Positions 32,981 through 41,546 of a stretch of 43,946 nucleotides of DNA are shown piece by piece. Positions within the stretch are counted from its first letter, which is position 1. Every line of letters starts with the position of its first letter. The DNA lies in the NCBI GenBank assembly GCA_039029315.1, contig JBCCGK010000098.1, positions 1 through 43,946 on the forward strand. The letters run 5' to 3'. The position numbers and the translations under genes are program-made. Source of the DNA: JBCCCJ01 sp039029315. GTDB lineage: Bacteria; Bacteroidota; Bacteroidia; J057. The notes under the pieces were generated by a model. It saw nothing but the letters and a program-made list of their open reading frames with translations. It was not told the DNA's origin and did no database searches.

Positions 32981-34084
32981 CTAGGAAACCAACTGGAGCC
33001 AGTTAGCCTGTATTCCTTGTGAATTCATCTGTTCCTGGATCACATTGAGTGCTTGCTCAGATTGATCCATGCCAATCCACCTCCGTCCAAGTTCTTCCGC
33101 GATCAGAAGGGTTCCTCCCGATCCAGCAAAAGCATCCAAAATCAAGCTATCCGGTTCAGAGGATTGCAACAAGATCCGACGAAGCAGCTCATGGTTCTTC
33201 TGGGTAGGATAAGCAACATAGGACAAGCCTCTGTCTTTGAACTCCCACACATCCTGGACCTTCTTGCCGGGATGATCTTTGGCATAGACAATCTTACGGG
33301 GATTGCCTGTCGCAGACCATTCTATCAATCCTTGTGCATCCAGCTCATCCAGGACAGCTCGCCCATATCGCCAATGCCTCCCCTTTGGTGGCAGAAGGCC
33401 TTTCCAGCTTTTGCCGGTATCTCCATCTTTGGTTTCACCCGGTGCATGAAGAGGGTGGGTGGTGTATCGGTCGCCGGAAGGAGATATTTTTGGGAATAAT
33501 TTCTTAATCTCATCTTCCTGTAATGCCTCACGCGTTTCATGCCAAATATGCTGGTCCCGATGTTTGGCATAGAGTAGAATCATGTCGGAATAGTTCCCAT
33601 AAGCTTTGCGTGAAAAATTCTTGGGATTACACTTGATCCGACTGATGTCATTGAGGAAGTTTTCATATCCAAAAACTTCATCCATGATCAACTTGACATA
33701 ATGACCTATTTTTTTGTCGATGTGCAGATAGATCGATCCTCGGTCAGACAGCCATTCACGCATCACATACAATCGCTTTCGAAGGAATTCGAGAAATTCA
33801 TAGTCAAGAATCTGGTCTTTATACGCCACTTCCTGATCGATATTTACAAAGGATTTTCCTGTCCCGAATGGAGGGTCGATATAAATCAAATCAACCATGC
33901 CTTGGTATTGGGGCCGCAGAAGATGTAAGAGGGAAAGGTTATCGCCAAAATAAAACGTCCCATTTGCCTTTTCATCTTGATCCCCTTCGACGAACGCTCC
34001 ATTTCCATCCCAACTCAGACAGGTCTCCATTGATTGTTTGTCTGGATAGGAGAGAATACAATTCCGCGTGTTTGAATCTGTCAT
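32981..34084 (-). CDS. DNA methyltransferase (N4/N6, beta class), apparently solitary
   Basis: The 367-residue protein carries motif IV DPPFG at 70-74 followed by motif I DAFAGSGG at 317-324, the order of the beta class of amino-methyltransferases. FGDNLSLLHLL upstream of motif IV and GRRWIGMDQS after motif I are typical. The target base and recognition site cannot be read from sequence. No restriction endonuclease or specificity subunit is adjacent, so it is probably an orphan enzyme or regulatory methylase. Its ATG overlaps the stop of the DUF2064 gene by four bases (34081-34084), meaning translational coupling to an unrelated-looking gene. Confidence 0.92.
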   Translation of the reverse strand: MTDSNTRNCILSYPDKQSMETCLSWDGNGAFVEGDQDEKANGTFYFGDNLSLLHLLRPQYQGMVDLIYIDPPFGTGKSFVNIDQEVAYKDQILDYEFLEFLRKRLYVMREWLSDRGSIYLHIDKKIGHYVKLIMDEVFGYENFLNDISRIKCNPKNFSRKAYGNYSDMILLYAKHRDQHIWHETREALQEDEIKKLFPKISPSGDRYTTHPLHAPGETKDGDTGKSWKGLLPPKGRHWRYGRAVLDELDAQGLIEWSATGNPRKIVYAKDHPGKKVQDVWEFKDRGLSYVAYPTQKNHELLRRILLQSSEPDSLILDAFAGSGGTLLIAEELGRRWIGMDQSEQALNVIQEQMNSQGIQANWLQLVS

Positions 34085-34719
34085 ACTTCCGGATTCTTGG
34101 GATGAGGTCTACTGGCGAGAAAATCTTCCAAAAATGTTCCTTGCAAATCGTCCTTTGTGTCTACATCTGACAATTGTTCAAGGCAGTGATAAGAAAAATT
34201 CGCGGATTGCAAATCGGAAATCGTATCTGATAGAACAGTCTCTGTGCTCCAGTTTTTGTTGTAAAATAGCTGCTTCAGTAGTCTGCGCATTCCCAGAAGA
34301 TAATAGCCACCATCCCTTGCAGGGCCAATCACTACCTGATTCTGCCCAAGCGAAAGAAACCCCTGATTCAGGATCTCAGGAGTCAGAGTAGCGCAATCAC
34401 TTCCTATAATCAGGATTCGTCCATAGCCTTGTTCAAATCCTGTATGAAAGGCATGCAACATGCGATCGCCCAAGGAAGCCCCCACTTGTTGATAGCGCTC
34501 AAATCCTGCCTCACTCCATAAATCCGTTACTGGCATCTGGTTGCCATACCAGATCTGCACATCTGCCTTTATAGTCCTGGCCAAGGAACAGGTATAATCA
34601 AGGAGTTTCTGGTATATCGCCAACGCATTTTCTTGTCCAATCCCTGCAGCCAATCTGGTCTTCGTTTTTCCGGCTTCAGGATGCTTTACAAATATCAACA
34701 ACAAATCCTTTTGTTTCAT
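34081..34719 (-). CDS. DUF2064/TIGR04282 glycosyltransferase-like protein
   Basis: The 212-residue protein opens with LLLIFVKHPEAGKTKTRLA, the family signature, and continues with GDRMLHAFHTGFEQGYGRIL, LIIGSDCATLTPEIL (DxD-type nucleotide-sugar site region) and VVIGPARDGGYYLLGMR. This family is related to GT-A nucleotidyl/glycosyltransferases and named from arsenosugar biosynthesis clusters, but many members lie outside such clusters, as here. Sequence suggests a cytosolic sugar-nucleotide enzyme. It is the first gene of a pair with the methyltransferase and is divergent from the SRPBCC gene. Confidence 0.92.
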   Translation of the reverse strand: MKQKDLLLIFVKHPEAGKTKTRLAAGIGQENALAIYQKLLDYTCSLARTIKADVQIWYGNQMPVTDLWSEAGFERYQQVGASLGDRMLHAFHTGFEQGYGRILIIGSDCATLTPEILNQGFLSLGQNQVVIGPARDGGYYLLGMRRLLKQLFYNKNWSTETVLSDTISDLQSANFSYHCLEQLSDVDTKDDLQGTFLEDFLASRPHPKNPEV

Positions 34720-34846
34720 AGAAGCAAGTTACAGAATATCTGCTGTAAAATAGGTCTGGTATACGACTGATGTTCCGAGAATACTCGCATGAAAGACTTC
34801 CGTAGAGAAAGACATAACCTTTCTCCAAATTGACAGTTTTAGATAT

Positions 34847-35296
34847 ATGAGACTTATTCTTCGTACCCCCGTTCAAGGCAACTATCAAAAAGTTCTGAGT
34901 CAATTCAATCAAGACCTGTTAGAAGCCCTGACCCCACCCGGAGCAACAGTGGAATTGATTCGGTTCGACGGATCTCATGAAGGGGATATTGTCCACATTC
35001 GCCTCAGCTTATTTGGATTGATCAAGCAGGATTGGGTGGTAGAAATTCCAGAAGAAGGCTTCACAGAACAAAAAGCCTGGTTTGTAGATCGTGGAACACA
35101 GCTTCCCTTTTTTTTAAGCCAGTGGGAACATCATCATATCGTCGAACGGACAGCGGATCATTCAACCATTGTCGATGACATCCGCTTTGGGACGCCCTGG
35201 TGGTTACCAGCCTTTTTGATGTATCCTGTCCTATATTTACAGTTCGCATATCGCAAACCAATCTATCAACGGATTTTTGGAAAGCCAGACGCATAA
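34847..35296 (+). CDS. SRPBCC-superfamily ligand-binding protein
   Basis: A 149-residue protein with the START-like helix-grip pattern: an opening strand (MRLILRTPVQGNYQKVLSQF), a long helix, alternating strands (GDIVHIRLSLFGLIKQDWVV, AWFVDRGTQLPFFLSQWEHH), STIVDDIRFGTPWW and a C-terminal amphipathic helix (FLMYPVLYLQFAYRKPIYQ). Such domains bind hydrophobic ligands or act in polyketide/lipid chemistry; no ligand can be assigned. Divergent from the DUF2064 gene with 127 bp between starts. Confidence 0.8.
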   Translation: MRLILRTPVQGNYQKVLSQFNQDLLEALTPPGATVELIRFDGSHEGDIVHIRLSLFGLIKQDWVVEIPEEGFTEQKAWFVDRGTQLPFFLSQWEHHHIVERTADHSTIVDDIRFGTPWWLPAFLMYPVLYLQFAYRKPIYQRIFGKPDA

Positions 35297-35359
35297 CTCC
35301 CAGGGAATTACGAATATTCCTCTATTTCTTCTCAGGTGGTATTTTGCTATATAGTCAAG

Positions 35360-35587
35360 ATGAATAGCCTCTTCACACATCCTTTCATCAGTTGGGGGCT
35401 GGGCACCCTTCTGCTGGCCTTGCTGATCATTGGAGCACAGATTCATCAGATCAAACAAAGCCTTCGTCAGCAGACCAAGGATTCCCGGAATCTGGACCGA
35501 TACCTCCAACACCTGAGAGACAAACATCATCAGCACTTGTCCATGGTTCTCCATTATCTAGCTAACGGCCAAAAAAGGGACCTTTGA
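35360..35587 (+). CDS. Small single-pass membrane protein with charged helix
   Basis: The ATG at 35360 gives a 75-residue protein: a short N terminus, one hydrophobic helix (ISWGLGTLLLALLIIGAQ) and a C-terminal charged, probably helical region rich in Gln, Arg and His (QIKQSLRQQTKDSRNLDRY, HHQHLSMVLHYL). I recognise no family. It sits 35 bp before the TPR histidine kinase start and 63 bp after the SRPBCC gene, all in one direction, so it may be part of the sensor operon. Confidence 0.6.
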   Translation: MNSLFTHPFISWGLGTLLLALLIIGAQIHQIKQSLRQQTKDSRNLDRYLQHLRDKHHQHLSMVLHYLANGQKRDL

Positions 35588-35622
35588 TCTTTCCAGACAT
35601 CTCTTTTTATTATTTTCGATCT

Positions 35623-37827
35623 ATGTCAATTCGAATGTCTCAGCGGGTCATAGTGATCAGTATTCTGATGGGTATGAATATCCTCCAAACTGTGTCAGCC
35701 CAAGCATGGTCCCTGGATTCTCTTCAGGCATTGCTGCCCTATGCGGAGAGTGATACTGCAAGAGCGAGTCTACTGATTCATATCGCAGCACAAATGGTAT
35801 GGACGGATTGGAGCCATACGTCCACTGCCAAACAGCATCTTCTGGAAGCTCAAGTCCTTCTCAGGGAAACCCCCTATTCTCCCTTACGGGGGAGGGCTTA
35901 TTCAATTTTGGGAAAAATCTACCGAAGAAACAGCCAACAAGATTCCGCTTATTCCATCTTACAAAAGGGGATACAGGAGGCGGAACAAGTCGAAGACAAT
36001 CAGCAATTGAGCGAACTGTTTTCTCAATTGGCTGGTCTGATGAGTGATCGATCTCGCTATGATTCTGCCCTTCTCTGGTATCAACGGGCACTCATCATTG
36101 ACCAGACACTTAATGATAGCGCGAATATCCTTCAAGATTTTGGCAATCTTGCCAATACATATGGGAGTCTCGATAGCTTTGTACAGGCCCGATTCTATTA
36201 TCAGCAAATCATCGATTGGCATGAAAACAACGCGACTTCTTCGCTTGCGAATGCCTATTCCAATCTCGGCATCCTATTGTATCAACAAGGGCTTTATGAT
36301 TCGACAGCCTATTATTTTATCCGAGCCAGAGAGTTGTGGGAAGATCTCGGTGATCCATATTATGTGGCTGTGGTGGGCCTCAACATCGGAACCGTGTTCA
36401 CCCAGATTCACGATTATCCCAAGGCCTATCAATATTTCCAGCAAGTGATCCCGATATTCGATTCTTTGGGGCACAAAGCAGCATTGGCCAATACGTACAA
36501 CAATCTAGGAAGTCTGAGCAAGGAGAGCAATCATCCTGACAGCTTAGCGAAAAGCAATGGCTATCATGTAAAGGCATTGGCTATTCGAGAGGAGATTCAG
36601 GATTCCTCGGGCATGGCTAGTTCGCTCAACAATTTGGGAGGAAATTTTGTCGAACTCGGTCAGGCAGAGCAAGCCATTCCCTATCTGAAACGTGCCCTAC
36701 AGATCAAAAGACGCTTGAGAACCAGTCAGGGCAAAGCCATGAACCTGTACAATCTGGGCTTGGCTTATTATTCCCTGGAAAATTATGAAAAGGCTCATTC
36801 GTATTTTCTGCAAAGTCTGGAACAAGCCAAATCAGTTTCGTCCCCCAATGAACAGCGACTTGCCTACCAGGGTCTGGCAGATGTAGCCATCCAATTGGGC
36901 AGCTATCGCGATGCCTACACCTATCGATTGGCCTATCACAAGATTCAGGATAGTCTATTCAGTGTGGAAAAAGAACGTCAAATTCAGGAACTGGAAATTC
37001 ACTATCAAACCGAAAAGAAACAGGCTACAATTGATCAACTCGCTCAACAACAAGAGATTGATCATTTCAAAATTCAGCGCCAGCAAAGCCAAATCATCCT
37101 ATTGTTGCTGTTCATGGGACTTAGTGGACTCATTGTTTTTCTCCTTCAACAACGAAATCGACTCCGACACCAGCAACAACTCAATGAACAGCTGCTCCAT
37201 CAGCAAGAACTTCGACTCCAACATACCATTGAAACACAGGAAACAGAACGTAGCCGGATTGCACGGGATCTGCATGATGGTCTGGGACAACTCCTCTCGG
37301 CAGTACGGATGCAACTTTCGGCTCAGAAAGCGGATACGCTCACTCACGCACCAAGCCTTGAGATGCTGGATCAGGCGGTCAGTGAAGTCAGAATGCTCGC
37401 ACATACCATGATGCCGAGAAGTCTTCAGGATCAGGGTCTTGAGTCTGCCCTAAAAGAACTATTTTCCCAGACTGCCCGGACAGCCAAACTCACCATTAGG
37501 TTCGAGGCCTTGGGAGTCAAGGAGCGCCTTTCTCAGGCAGTAGAAATCGGCCTATATCGGATCGCACAGGAGTTGCTTTCCAATGTCATCAAACATGCCC
37601 ACGCTTCTCAAGTCGAAGTTCAGCTGAACCAGATTCGGGAATCAATCATTCTGACGGTTGAGGACGATGGGATTGGAATTCCCACGAATCTTCCGTCCAC
37701 TGGCATGGGCATGCGCAACATTCGCACACGGGCAGAAGCCATAAACGGTAGCTTTCGCATAGAGAAAGGACCTATCCAGGGCAGTATTGCCACCATCAAA
37801 GTCCCCTTAGCTATACCTCATGACTGA
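35623..37827 (+). CDS. TPR-repeat sensor histidine kinase (HisKA_3/NarX-like)
   Basis: Start at ATG 35623 (MSIRMSQRV) gives 734 residues. A signal peptide (ending VSAQ) leads to a periplasmic domain of about eight TPR units (~residues 40-440; ALLWYQRALII, ASSLNNLGGNFVELG, AYYSLENYEKAHSYF). A coiled helix, a single membrane helix (~490-512, IILLLLFMGLSGLIVFLL) and a HisKA_3 domain with phosphoacceptor His551 (SRIARDLHDGLGQ) follow. The HATPase domain shows the N box (ELLSNVIKHA, Asn654) and DDGIGIP. It phosphorylates the response regulator encoded next, whose start overlaps its end by eight bases. TPR sensors of this layout are common in Bacteroidota; the signal is unknown. Confidence 0.94.
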   Translation: MSIRMSQRVIVISILMGMNILQTVSAQAWSLDSLQALLPYAESDTARASLLIHIAAQMVWTDWSHTSTAKQHLLEAQVLLRETPYSPLRGRAYSILGKIYRRNSQQDSAYSILQKGIQEAEQVEDNQQLSELFSQLAGLMSDRSRYDSALLWYQRALIIDQTLNDSANILQDFGNLANTYGSLDSFVQARFYYQQIIDWHENNATSSLANAYSNLGILLYQQGLYDSTAYYFIRARELWEDLGDPYYVAVVGLNIGTVFTQIHDYPKAYQYFQQVIPIFDSLGHKAALANTYNNLGSLSKESNHPDSLAKSNGYHVKALAIREEIQDSSGMASSLNNLGGNFVELGQAEQAIPYLKRALQIKRRLRTSQGKAMNLYNLGLAYYSLENYEKAHSYFLQSLEQAKSVSSPNEQRLAYQGLADVAIQLGSYRDAYTYRLAYHKIQDSLFSVEKERQIQELEIHYQTEKKQATIDQLAQQQEIDHFKIQRQQSQIILLLLFMGLSGLIVFLLQQRNRLRHQQQLNEQLLHQQELRLQHTIETQETERSRIARDLHDGLGQLLSAVRMQLSAQKADTLTHAPSLEMLDQAVSEVRMLAHTMMPRSLQDQGLESALKELFSQTARTAKLTIRFEALGVKERLSQAVEIGLYRIAQELLSNVIKHAHASQVEVQLNQIRESIILTVEDDGIGIPTNLPSTGMGMRNIRTRAEAINGSFRIEKGPIQGSIATIKVPLAIPHD

Positions 37828-38473
37828 CTCCTCTTCTCCCATCAAAGTCTATCTTGTCGATGACCATCAGATCATCCTGGATGGATTGACTGCCTTGCTG
37901 AAAGAGATCCCTGACATCGAAGTCATCGGCGAAGCAAATTCCGGTACAGAATTGTTGCATCGCCTTGCTTGGCAATCCCCCGATATCATCATCATCGATG
38001 TAGACATGCCTCAGATGGATGGAAAAGAGGCAACGCTTCAAGTCAAGAAAAAACATCCCGATGTTCAGCTGATTGCCCTTAGCATGCACCATGATCATGG
38101 CATCATTCAGGCTATGACACGTGCAGGAGCTTCAGGGTATTTACTCAAAAACACCTCCCAGGAAGAGATGATTACCGCCATACGAAAAGTCTATCAAGGC
38201 GGGACCTATTTCAGCAGTGAGCTTGCTCAGTCTTTGCTTCAACAACATTCAACTCCTTCTCCCACTCCTATCAGCCCAGCCATATTGACCAAACGAGAAA
38301 GAGAAATCCTCCAGCTCATCGCTGAAGGATGCTCCAATACAGAAATTGGGGCTCAGCTTCATATCAGCCACCGAACTGTGGATACTCATCGGACCAATCT
38401 GATGCGAAAACTTGAAGTCAAAAATATTGCCGGACTGATTCGATTCGCTTTCAGACATGGCTTGGTGAAATGA
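37820..38473 (+). CDS. NarL/FixJ-family response regulator
   Basis: The 217-residue protein has a receiver domain (~8-125: acidic pair in YLVDDHQ, phosphoacceptor Asp60 in IIIIDVDMPQMDG, conserved Ser in ALSM, Lys in YLLKNTS) and a C-terminal LuxR-type HTH (~153-217: LTKREREILQLIAEGCSNTE, ISHRTVDTHRTNLMRKL). It is the cognate partner of the TPR kinase, with reading frames overlapping by eight bases (ATGACTGA). Target promoters are not evident in the window. Confidence 0.97.
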   Translation: MTDSSSPIKVYLVDDHQIILDGLTALLKEIPDIEVIGEANSGTELLHRLAWQSPDIIIIDVDMPQMDGKEATLQVKKKHPDVQLIALSMHHDHGIIQAMTRAGASGYLLKNTSQEEMITAIRKVYQGGTYFSSELAQSLLQQHSTPSPTPISPAILTKREREILQLIAEGCSNTEIGAQLHISHRTVDTHRTNLMRKLEVKNIAGLIRFAFRHGLVK

Positions 38474-38487
38474 GGCAGAAACAATCC

Positions 38488-38544
38488 GAACCACCCGGCA
38501 TTGCTCTCTCACTATGCCAGCCCATGAAGGGTTCGGGGTGGTTC
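38488..38544. terminator. Branched stem-loop between convergent genes
   Basis: GAACCACCC (38488-38496) pairs with GGGTGGTTC (38536-38544); inside, GGCAT (38497-38501) pairs with ATGCC (38514-38518). The structure fills most of the 99-bp gap between the response-regulator stop and the stop of the next minus-strand gene, probably ending transcription from both. Confidence 0.55.
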
Positions 38545-38572
38545 TGAAAGCAAAGTCCAATAGCTTGACAGC

Positions 38573-39580
38573 TTATTTCTTCAAGGCATATCCATAGAAC
38601 TGATCCAGCGAAAGTCTTATGAATTGATCGGTCAGACGCAATACCTCCTCTGCATATGCCTTTGCATCACAAGTCGTCGATTGGGTAATGATCTCCGAGA
38701 CTTTCCAGTTGGGAGAGGCAGAGGTAATGGTTTGAAAACTCGCATCTGCAAAGATACTCCGGTCAGAATATACTGCTTCTTTCAAGGCAACTTTGTGCAC
38801 CCCCAATGCCGCCAATCCCGCAGGGTTCCCATACACAAAATTGATATGCGTCTGAGCTGCTAGTGCCCCTCTTTGAAGTCCTCCTTTGTTGGCATTACCA
38901 GGGCCAGTGATGCTATGCCGCAACTGTAAGCCAATCCTGGCATCAATGGTAAGCTTGCTGCCCAGCTTTGCTTTCTTTGCATAGAATTCTGTAAAAGGAA
39001 ACACAAACGCTACATCCACGACAATGGCATCCCCTAATTGTTTGGAGATTTTGGGCGTCTGATCCATCACTGCATAATTGCCTCCTCTTTCTTTGCCTGT
39101 TTTGGTCTCTTTGCGGATAAAATAGTTAAAGTCCGTTGGGGTACCCATCGCAAAGCCTTCCAGCTGCTTGTGATTGAGAGTCCCCCCCTCCTGAAGAGTC
39201 CATCCCTGATAATATTTGATACTGGCTGCCTCATTTGCTCCGATCATCTCGAAGCCCTTGTCAGTCAGATCCTCTACAAAAGCCTGATAGGCTTGATCTG
39301 TCAATTGTTGTAACAAGGGATCATCCATTCCTGTTAGCTCTACATTCATTTGTGCCACAGTTGTCCCTTGTTTCGCACTGGCATCTACAGCTTTCCCCAT
39401 ACCAACTGTTTGAAAAAACATCTTGAAATTGGCAATATATATGCGTCTGGGGGCTTTTTTGAACTTCTTCTGACCATAGCTGGAAGGATTGATAAGTCCT
39501 TTCGAGCGAATGTCTTGTGCCTGAAGTGCGGTTACAGTGCAAAGCAGACAACAGAGGAAGATGGATTGAAGGATATGCAT
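38573..39580 (-). CDS. Exported protein of unknown function
   Basis: Start set at ATG 39580, giving a signal peptide (MHILQSIFLCCLLCTVTALQ); an opening at 39613 would add 11 residues. The 335-residue product begins its mature part with a basic stretch (SYGQKKFKKAPRRIYIANFK) and continues with mixed alpha/beta segments: LLQQLTDQAYQAFVEDLTDK, GDAIVVDVAFVFPFTEFYAK, KLTIDARIGLQLRHSI and a C-terminal helix (YAEEVLRLTDQFIRLSLDQF). The IYIANF...LTDKGFEMI layout is like that of periplasmic CsgG/TolB-type alpha/beta folds, which is only a guess. It is not clearly linked to neighbours. Confidence 0.7.
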   Translation of the reverse strand: MHILQSIFLCCLLCTVTALQAQDIRSKGLINPSSYGQKKFKKAPRRIYIANFKMFFQTVGMGKAVDASAKQGTTVAQMNVELTGMDDPLLQQLTDQAYQAFVEDLTDKGFEMIGANEAASIKYYQGWTLQEGGTLNHKQLEGFAMGTPTDFNYFIRKETKTGKERGGNYAVMDQTPKISKQLGDAIVVDVAFVFPFTEFYAKKAKLGSKLTIDARIGLQLRHSITGPGNANKGGLQRGALAAQTHINFVYGNPAGLAALGVHKVALKEAVYSDRSIFADASFQTITSASPNWKVSEIITQSTTCDAKAYAEEVLRLTDQFIRLSLDQFYGYALKK

Positions 39581-39771
39581 GCTTTCAGAATTATTGAGTG
39601 AAACATGCTCCAAAATTCTCTAACCTCCCCTTGTCAAAGGATCAGGTAATCATCTGATTTTTTTTACGATGATTCCCGTAGATCGAATCTGTATTTCCCC
39701 TGATACCCATCCTTGACTCTCTTTCGGAACTTTGGGACAATTCATCATCCTCATCAACATTTTCTCTAACA

Positions 39772-40689
39772 ATGAAAGTCATTCATACTGTTTTTGTTGC
39801 TGCTCTGCTTGTGTTATTTCTGTTCTCAAACAAAGGACTCGCCCAGACAGAATCGGGGGAGTATTATCTCATAGGTGTCAGTTTCGGTTTTGCCCAAAAT
39901 GGATCGGCATATGGATACAGGAATGTTGCAGGAACCACTTATGACCTGACCTATTACTCTGATGCCTTTCTGCATCATACCGGATACTTCCGCTATATGA
40001 AGCTTGGTAGCTCCTATCATTTTGAAGCAGATGCACAAATGATCGGCATTCTCTTCACTGGGATGCGTGCCATGTGGTTGGGAATGGAGGACCGACATAT
40101 CCGACCTTCTTTGTTCTCAGGAACGGGGCGTTTTCTCTCACTGAACAGACATCTTGCAGAACACAGGGTTCATCAGGATTCAAGCTTGACCGCATATGGA
40201 ACAGACTTTTCTTTCTTCAATTCCGATCTCATGTGGGGCGAAAACAAAAAGCTTGGGATTCATCTTGGGATCAATGGTGTAGGTACCTATCAGGAACCGA
40301 CCCCTGTCCCTGGTCTTCAGAACAGCCACAATTTCAAGCATCTTTCCCGCAAATTGTTTTGGTCTATTGGTCCGGCGATGTTTGTCCCACTGTCTGAGCA
40401 TCTATTCGCCACTGCACGAACAACTGTCATTATCAGCATGAAAAATAATGGGAATAACAAACAAGACCATGTGGGAACGGGTATCGAATTGTATCCGTCT
40501 CTTCGTTATGTATCCGGAAATCGAGTAGGATGGTTCTTTGAGGCTTTTCTGAAGCTCCGTCGATTTGGCCCACAAGGAGATACATTTATCCAAAACTCCG
40601 GGACGGGAGGCTATGATGTACCTGTCAGGATTCAGAGTTATACCACTTCACAAATCGGAATAAGTGGGGGTCTCTATTTGTCCAACTGA
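39772..40689 (+). CDS. Probable outer-membrane beta-barrel protein
   Basis: A 305-residue protein with a signal peptide (1-25, ending GLAQ) and alternating hydrophobic/polar strands with many aromatic residues near strand ends: EYYLIGVSFGFAQNGSAYGY, TGYFRYMKLGSSYHFEADAQ, LGIHLGINGVGTYQE, LFATARTTVIISMK and the final IGISGGLYLSN. The C terminus ends in a short strand with aromatic residue, as in beta-barrels. No family recognised. It is divergent from the gene ending at 38573 with a 191-bp gap between starts. Confidence 0.65.
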   Translation: MKVIHTVFVAALLVLFLFSNKGLAQTESGEYYLIGVSFGFAQNGSAYGYRNVAGTTYDLTYYSDAFLHHTGYFRYMKLGSSYHFEADAQMIGILFTGMRAMWLGMEDRHIRPSLFSGTGRFLSLNRHLAEHRVHQDSSLTAYGTDFSFFNSDLMWGENKKLGIHLGINGVGTYQEPTPVPGLQNSHNFKHLSRKLFWSIGPAMFVPLSEHLFATARTTVIISMKNNGNNKQDHVGTGIELYPSLRYVSGNRVGWFFEAFLKLRRFGPQGDTFIQNSGTGGYDVPVRIQSYTTSQIGISGGLYLSN

Positions 40690-40745
40690 GCCAAGCAATA
40701 TTCCACAATCTTGCGTAACTTGATCCCCTCAATATATGCACGAAT

Positions 40746-41528
40746 ATGGATATTTCCCTTTCAGGCAAACACGCCCTTGTAGGTGGTAGCACGCAAGGTA
40801 TAGGTAAAGCTGCTGCGATAGAACTCGCCAATCTGGGCGCCAGAGTAACTTTGCTAGCCCGAAATGAAACCAGTCTCAAGGAGGTTCTTGCAGAGCTCCC
40901 TGCTGATCAGGGGCATGATTATTTGGTTGCAGATTTTTCGACACCAGAAGAGGTACAATCGACTGTTCGTTCCTATCTGGAGACTCATGCTCCCTTTCAT
41001 ATCCTTGTCAACAATACAGGAGGGCCTCCGGGAGGACAAGCCATCGAGGCAGATATAGCTGAATTTGAGCGGGCATATCGCATGCATCTGATATGCAACC
41101 ACCTGCTTGCGCAAACATTGGTTCCGGGAATGAAGGAAGCTGGTTATGGCAGAATTATCAATGTCATTTCCACCTCAGTCAAGATTCCCATTACAGGACT
41201 TGGCGTCTCCAATACCACCAGGGGTGCTGTCGCCAGTTGGGCCAAAACACTTGCCAATGAATTGGGACAATTTGGCATCACGGTTAACAATGTTCTGCCG
41301 GGATTCACAGCGACAGAAAGGCTCTTTTCCCTTTTGGCTGTATGGGCCAAACAACAGGGGATCTCATCTGATGAGATGCAATCCAAAATGGAAAGCTCTG
41401 TTCCTGCCAAGAGGATTGGCGACCCTTCCGAAACAGCCAATGCCATCGCTTTTCTGGCATCTCCCGCAGCTTCCTATGTCAATGGAATCAATTTGCCAGT
41501 AGATGGAGGCAGGACCGGTGCTTTATGA
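40746..41528 (+). CDS. SDR oxidoreductase lacking the canonical Tyr/Lys pair
   Basis: The 260-residue protein has the Rossmann NAD(P) motif GGSTQGIG (13-20) and the NNTGG stretch where classical SDRs have NNAG. INVISTS carries the catalytic Ser, and VDGGRTG closes the C terminus. The YxxxK motif is replaced by SNTTR: Ser155 and Arg159 stand at the Tyr and Lys places (GVSNTTRGAVASWAKTLANE). Divergent SDRs of this kind are common next to ring-cleavage and aldehyde dehydrogenase genes. It precedes the ALDH gene by 18 bp and is likely in one operon with it. Whether it is a dehydrogenase or has another role is not clear. Confidence 0.92.
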   Translation: MDISLSGKHALVGGSTQGIGKAAAIELANLGARVTLLARNETSLKEVLAELPADQGHDYLVADFSTPEEVQSTVRSYLETHAPFHILVNNTGGPPGGQAIEADIAEFERAYRMHLICNHLLAQTLVPGMKEAGYGRIINVISTSVKIPITGLGVSNTTRGAVASWAKTLANELGQFGITVNNVLPGFTATERLFSLLAVWAKQQGISSDEMQSKMESSVPAKRIGDPSETANAIAFLASPAASYVNGINLPVDGGRTGAL

Positions 41529-41546
41529 TCTATTGATTTGTTTTTC

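Noticed and set aside
32981..34084. Restriction-modification system
   Set aside because: A methyltransferase is present but no endonuclease or specificity subunit lies nearby; the helicase-nuclease is 2.8 kb away with five other features in between.
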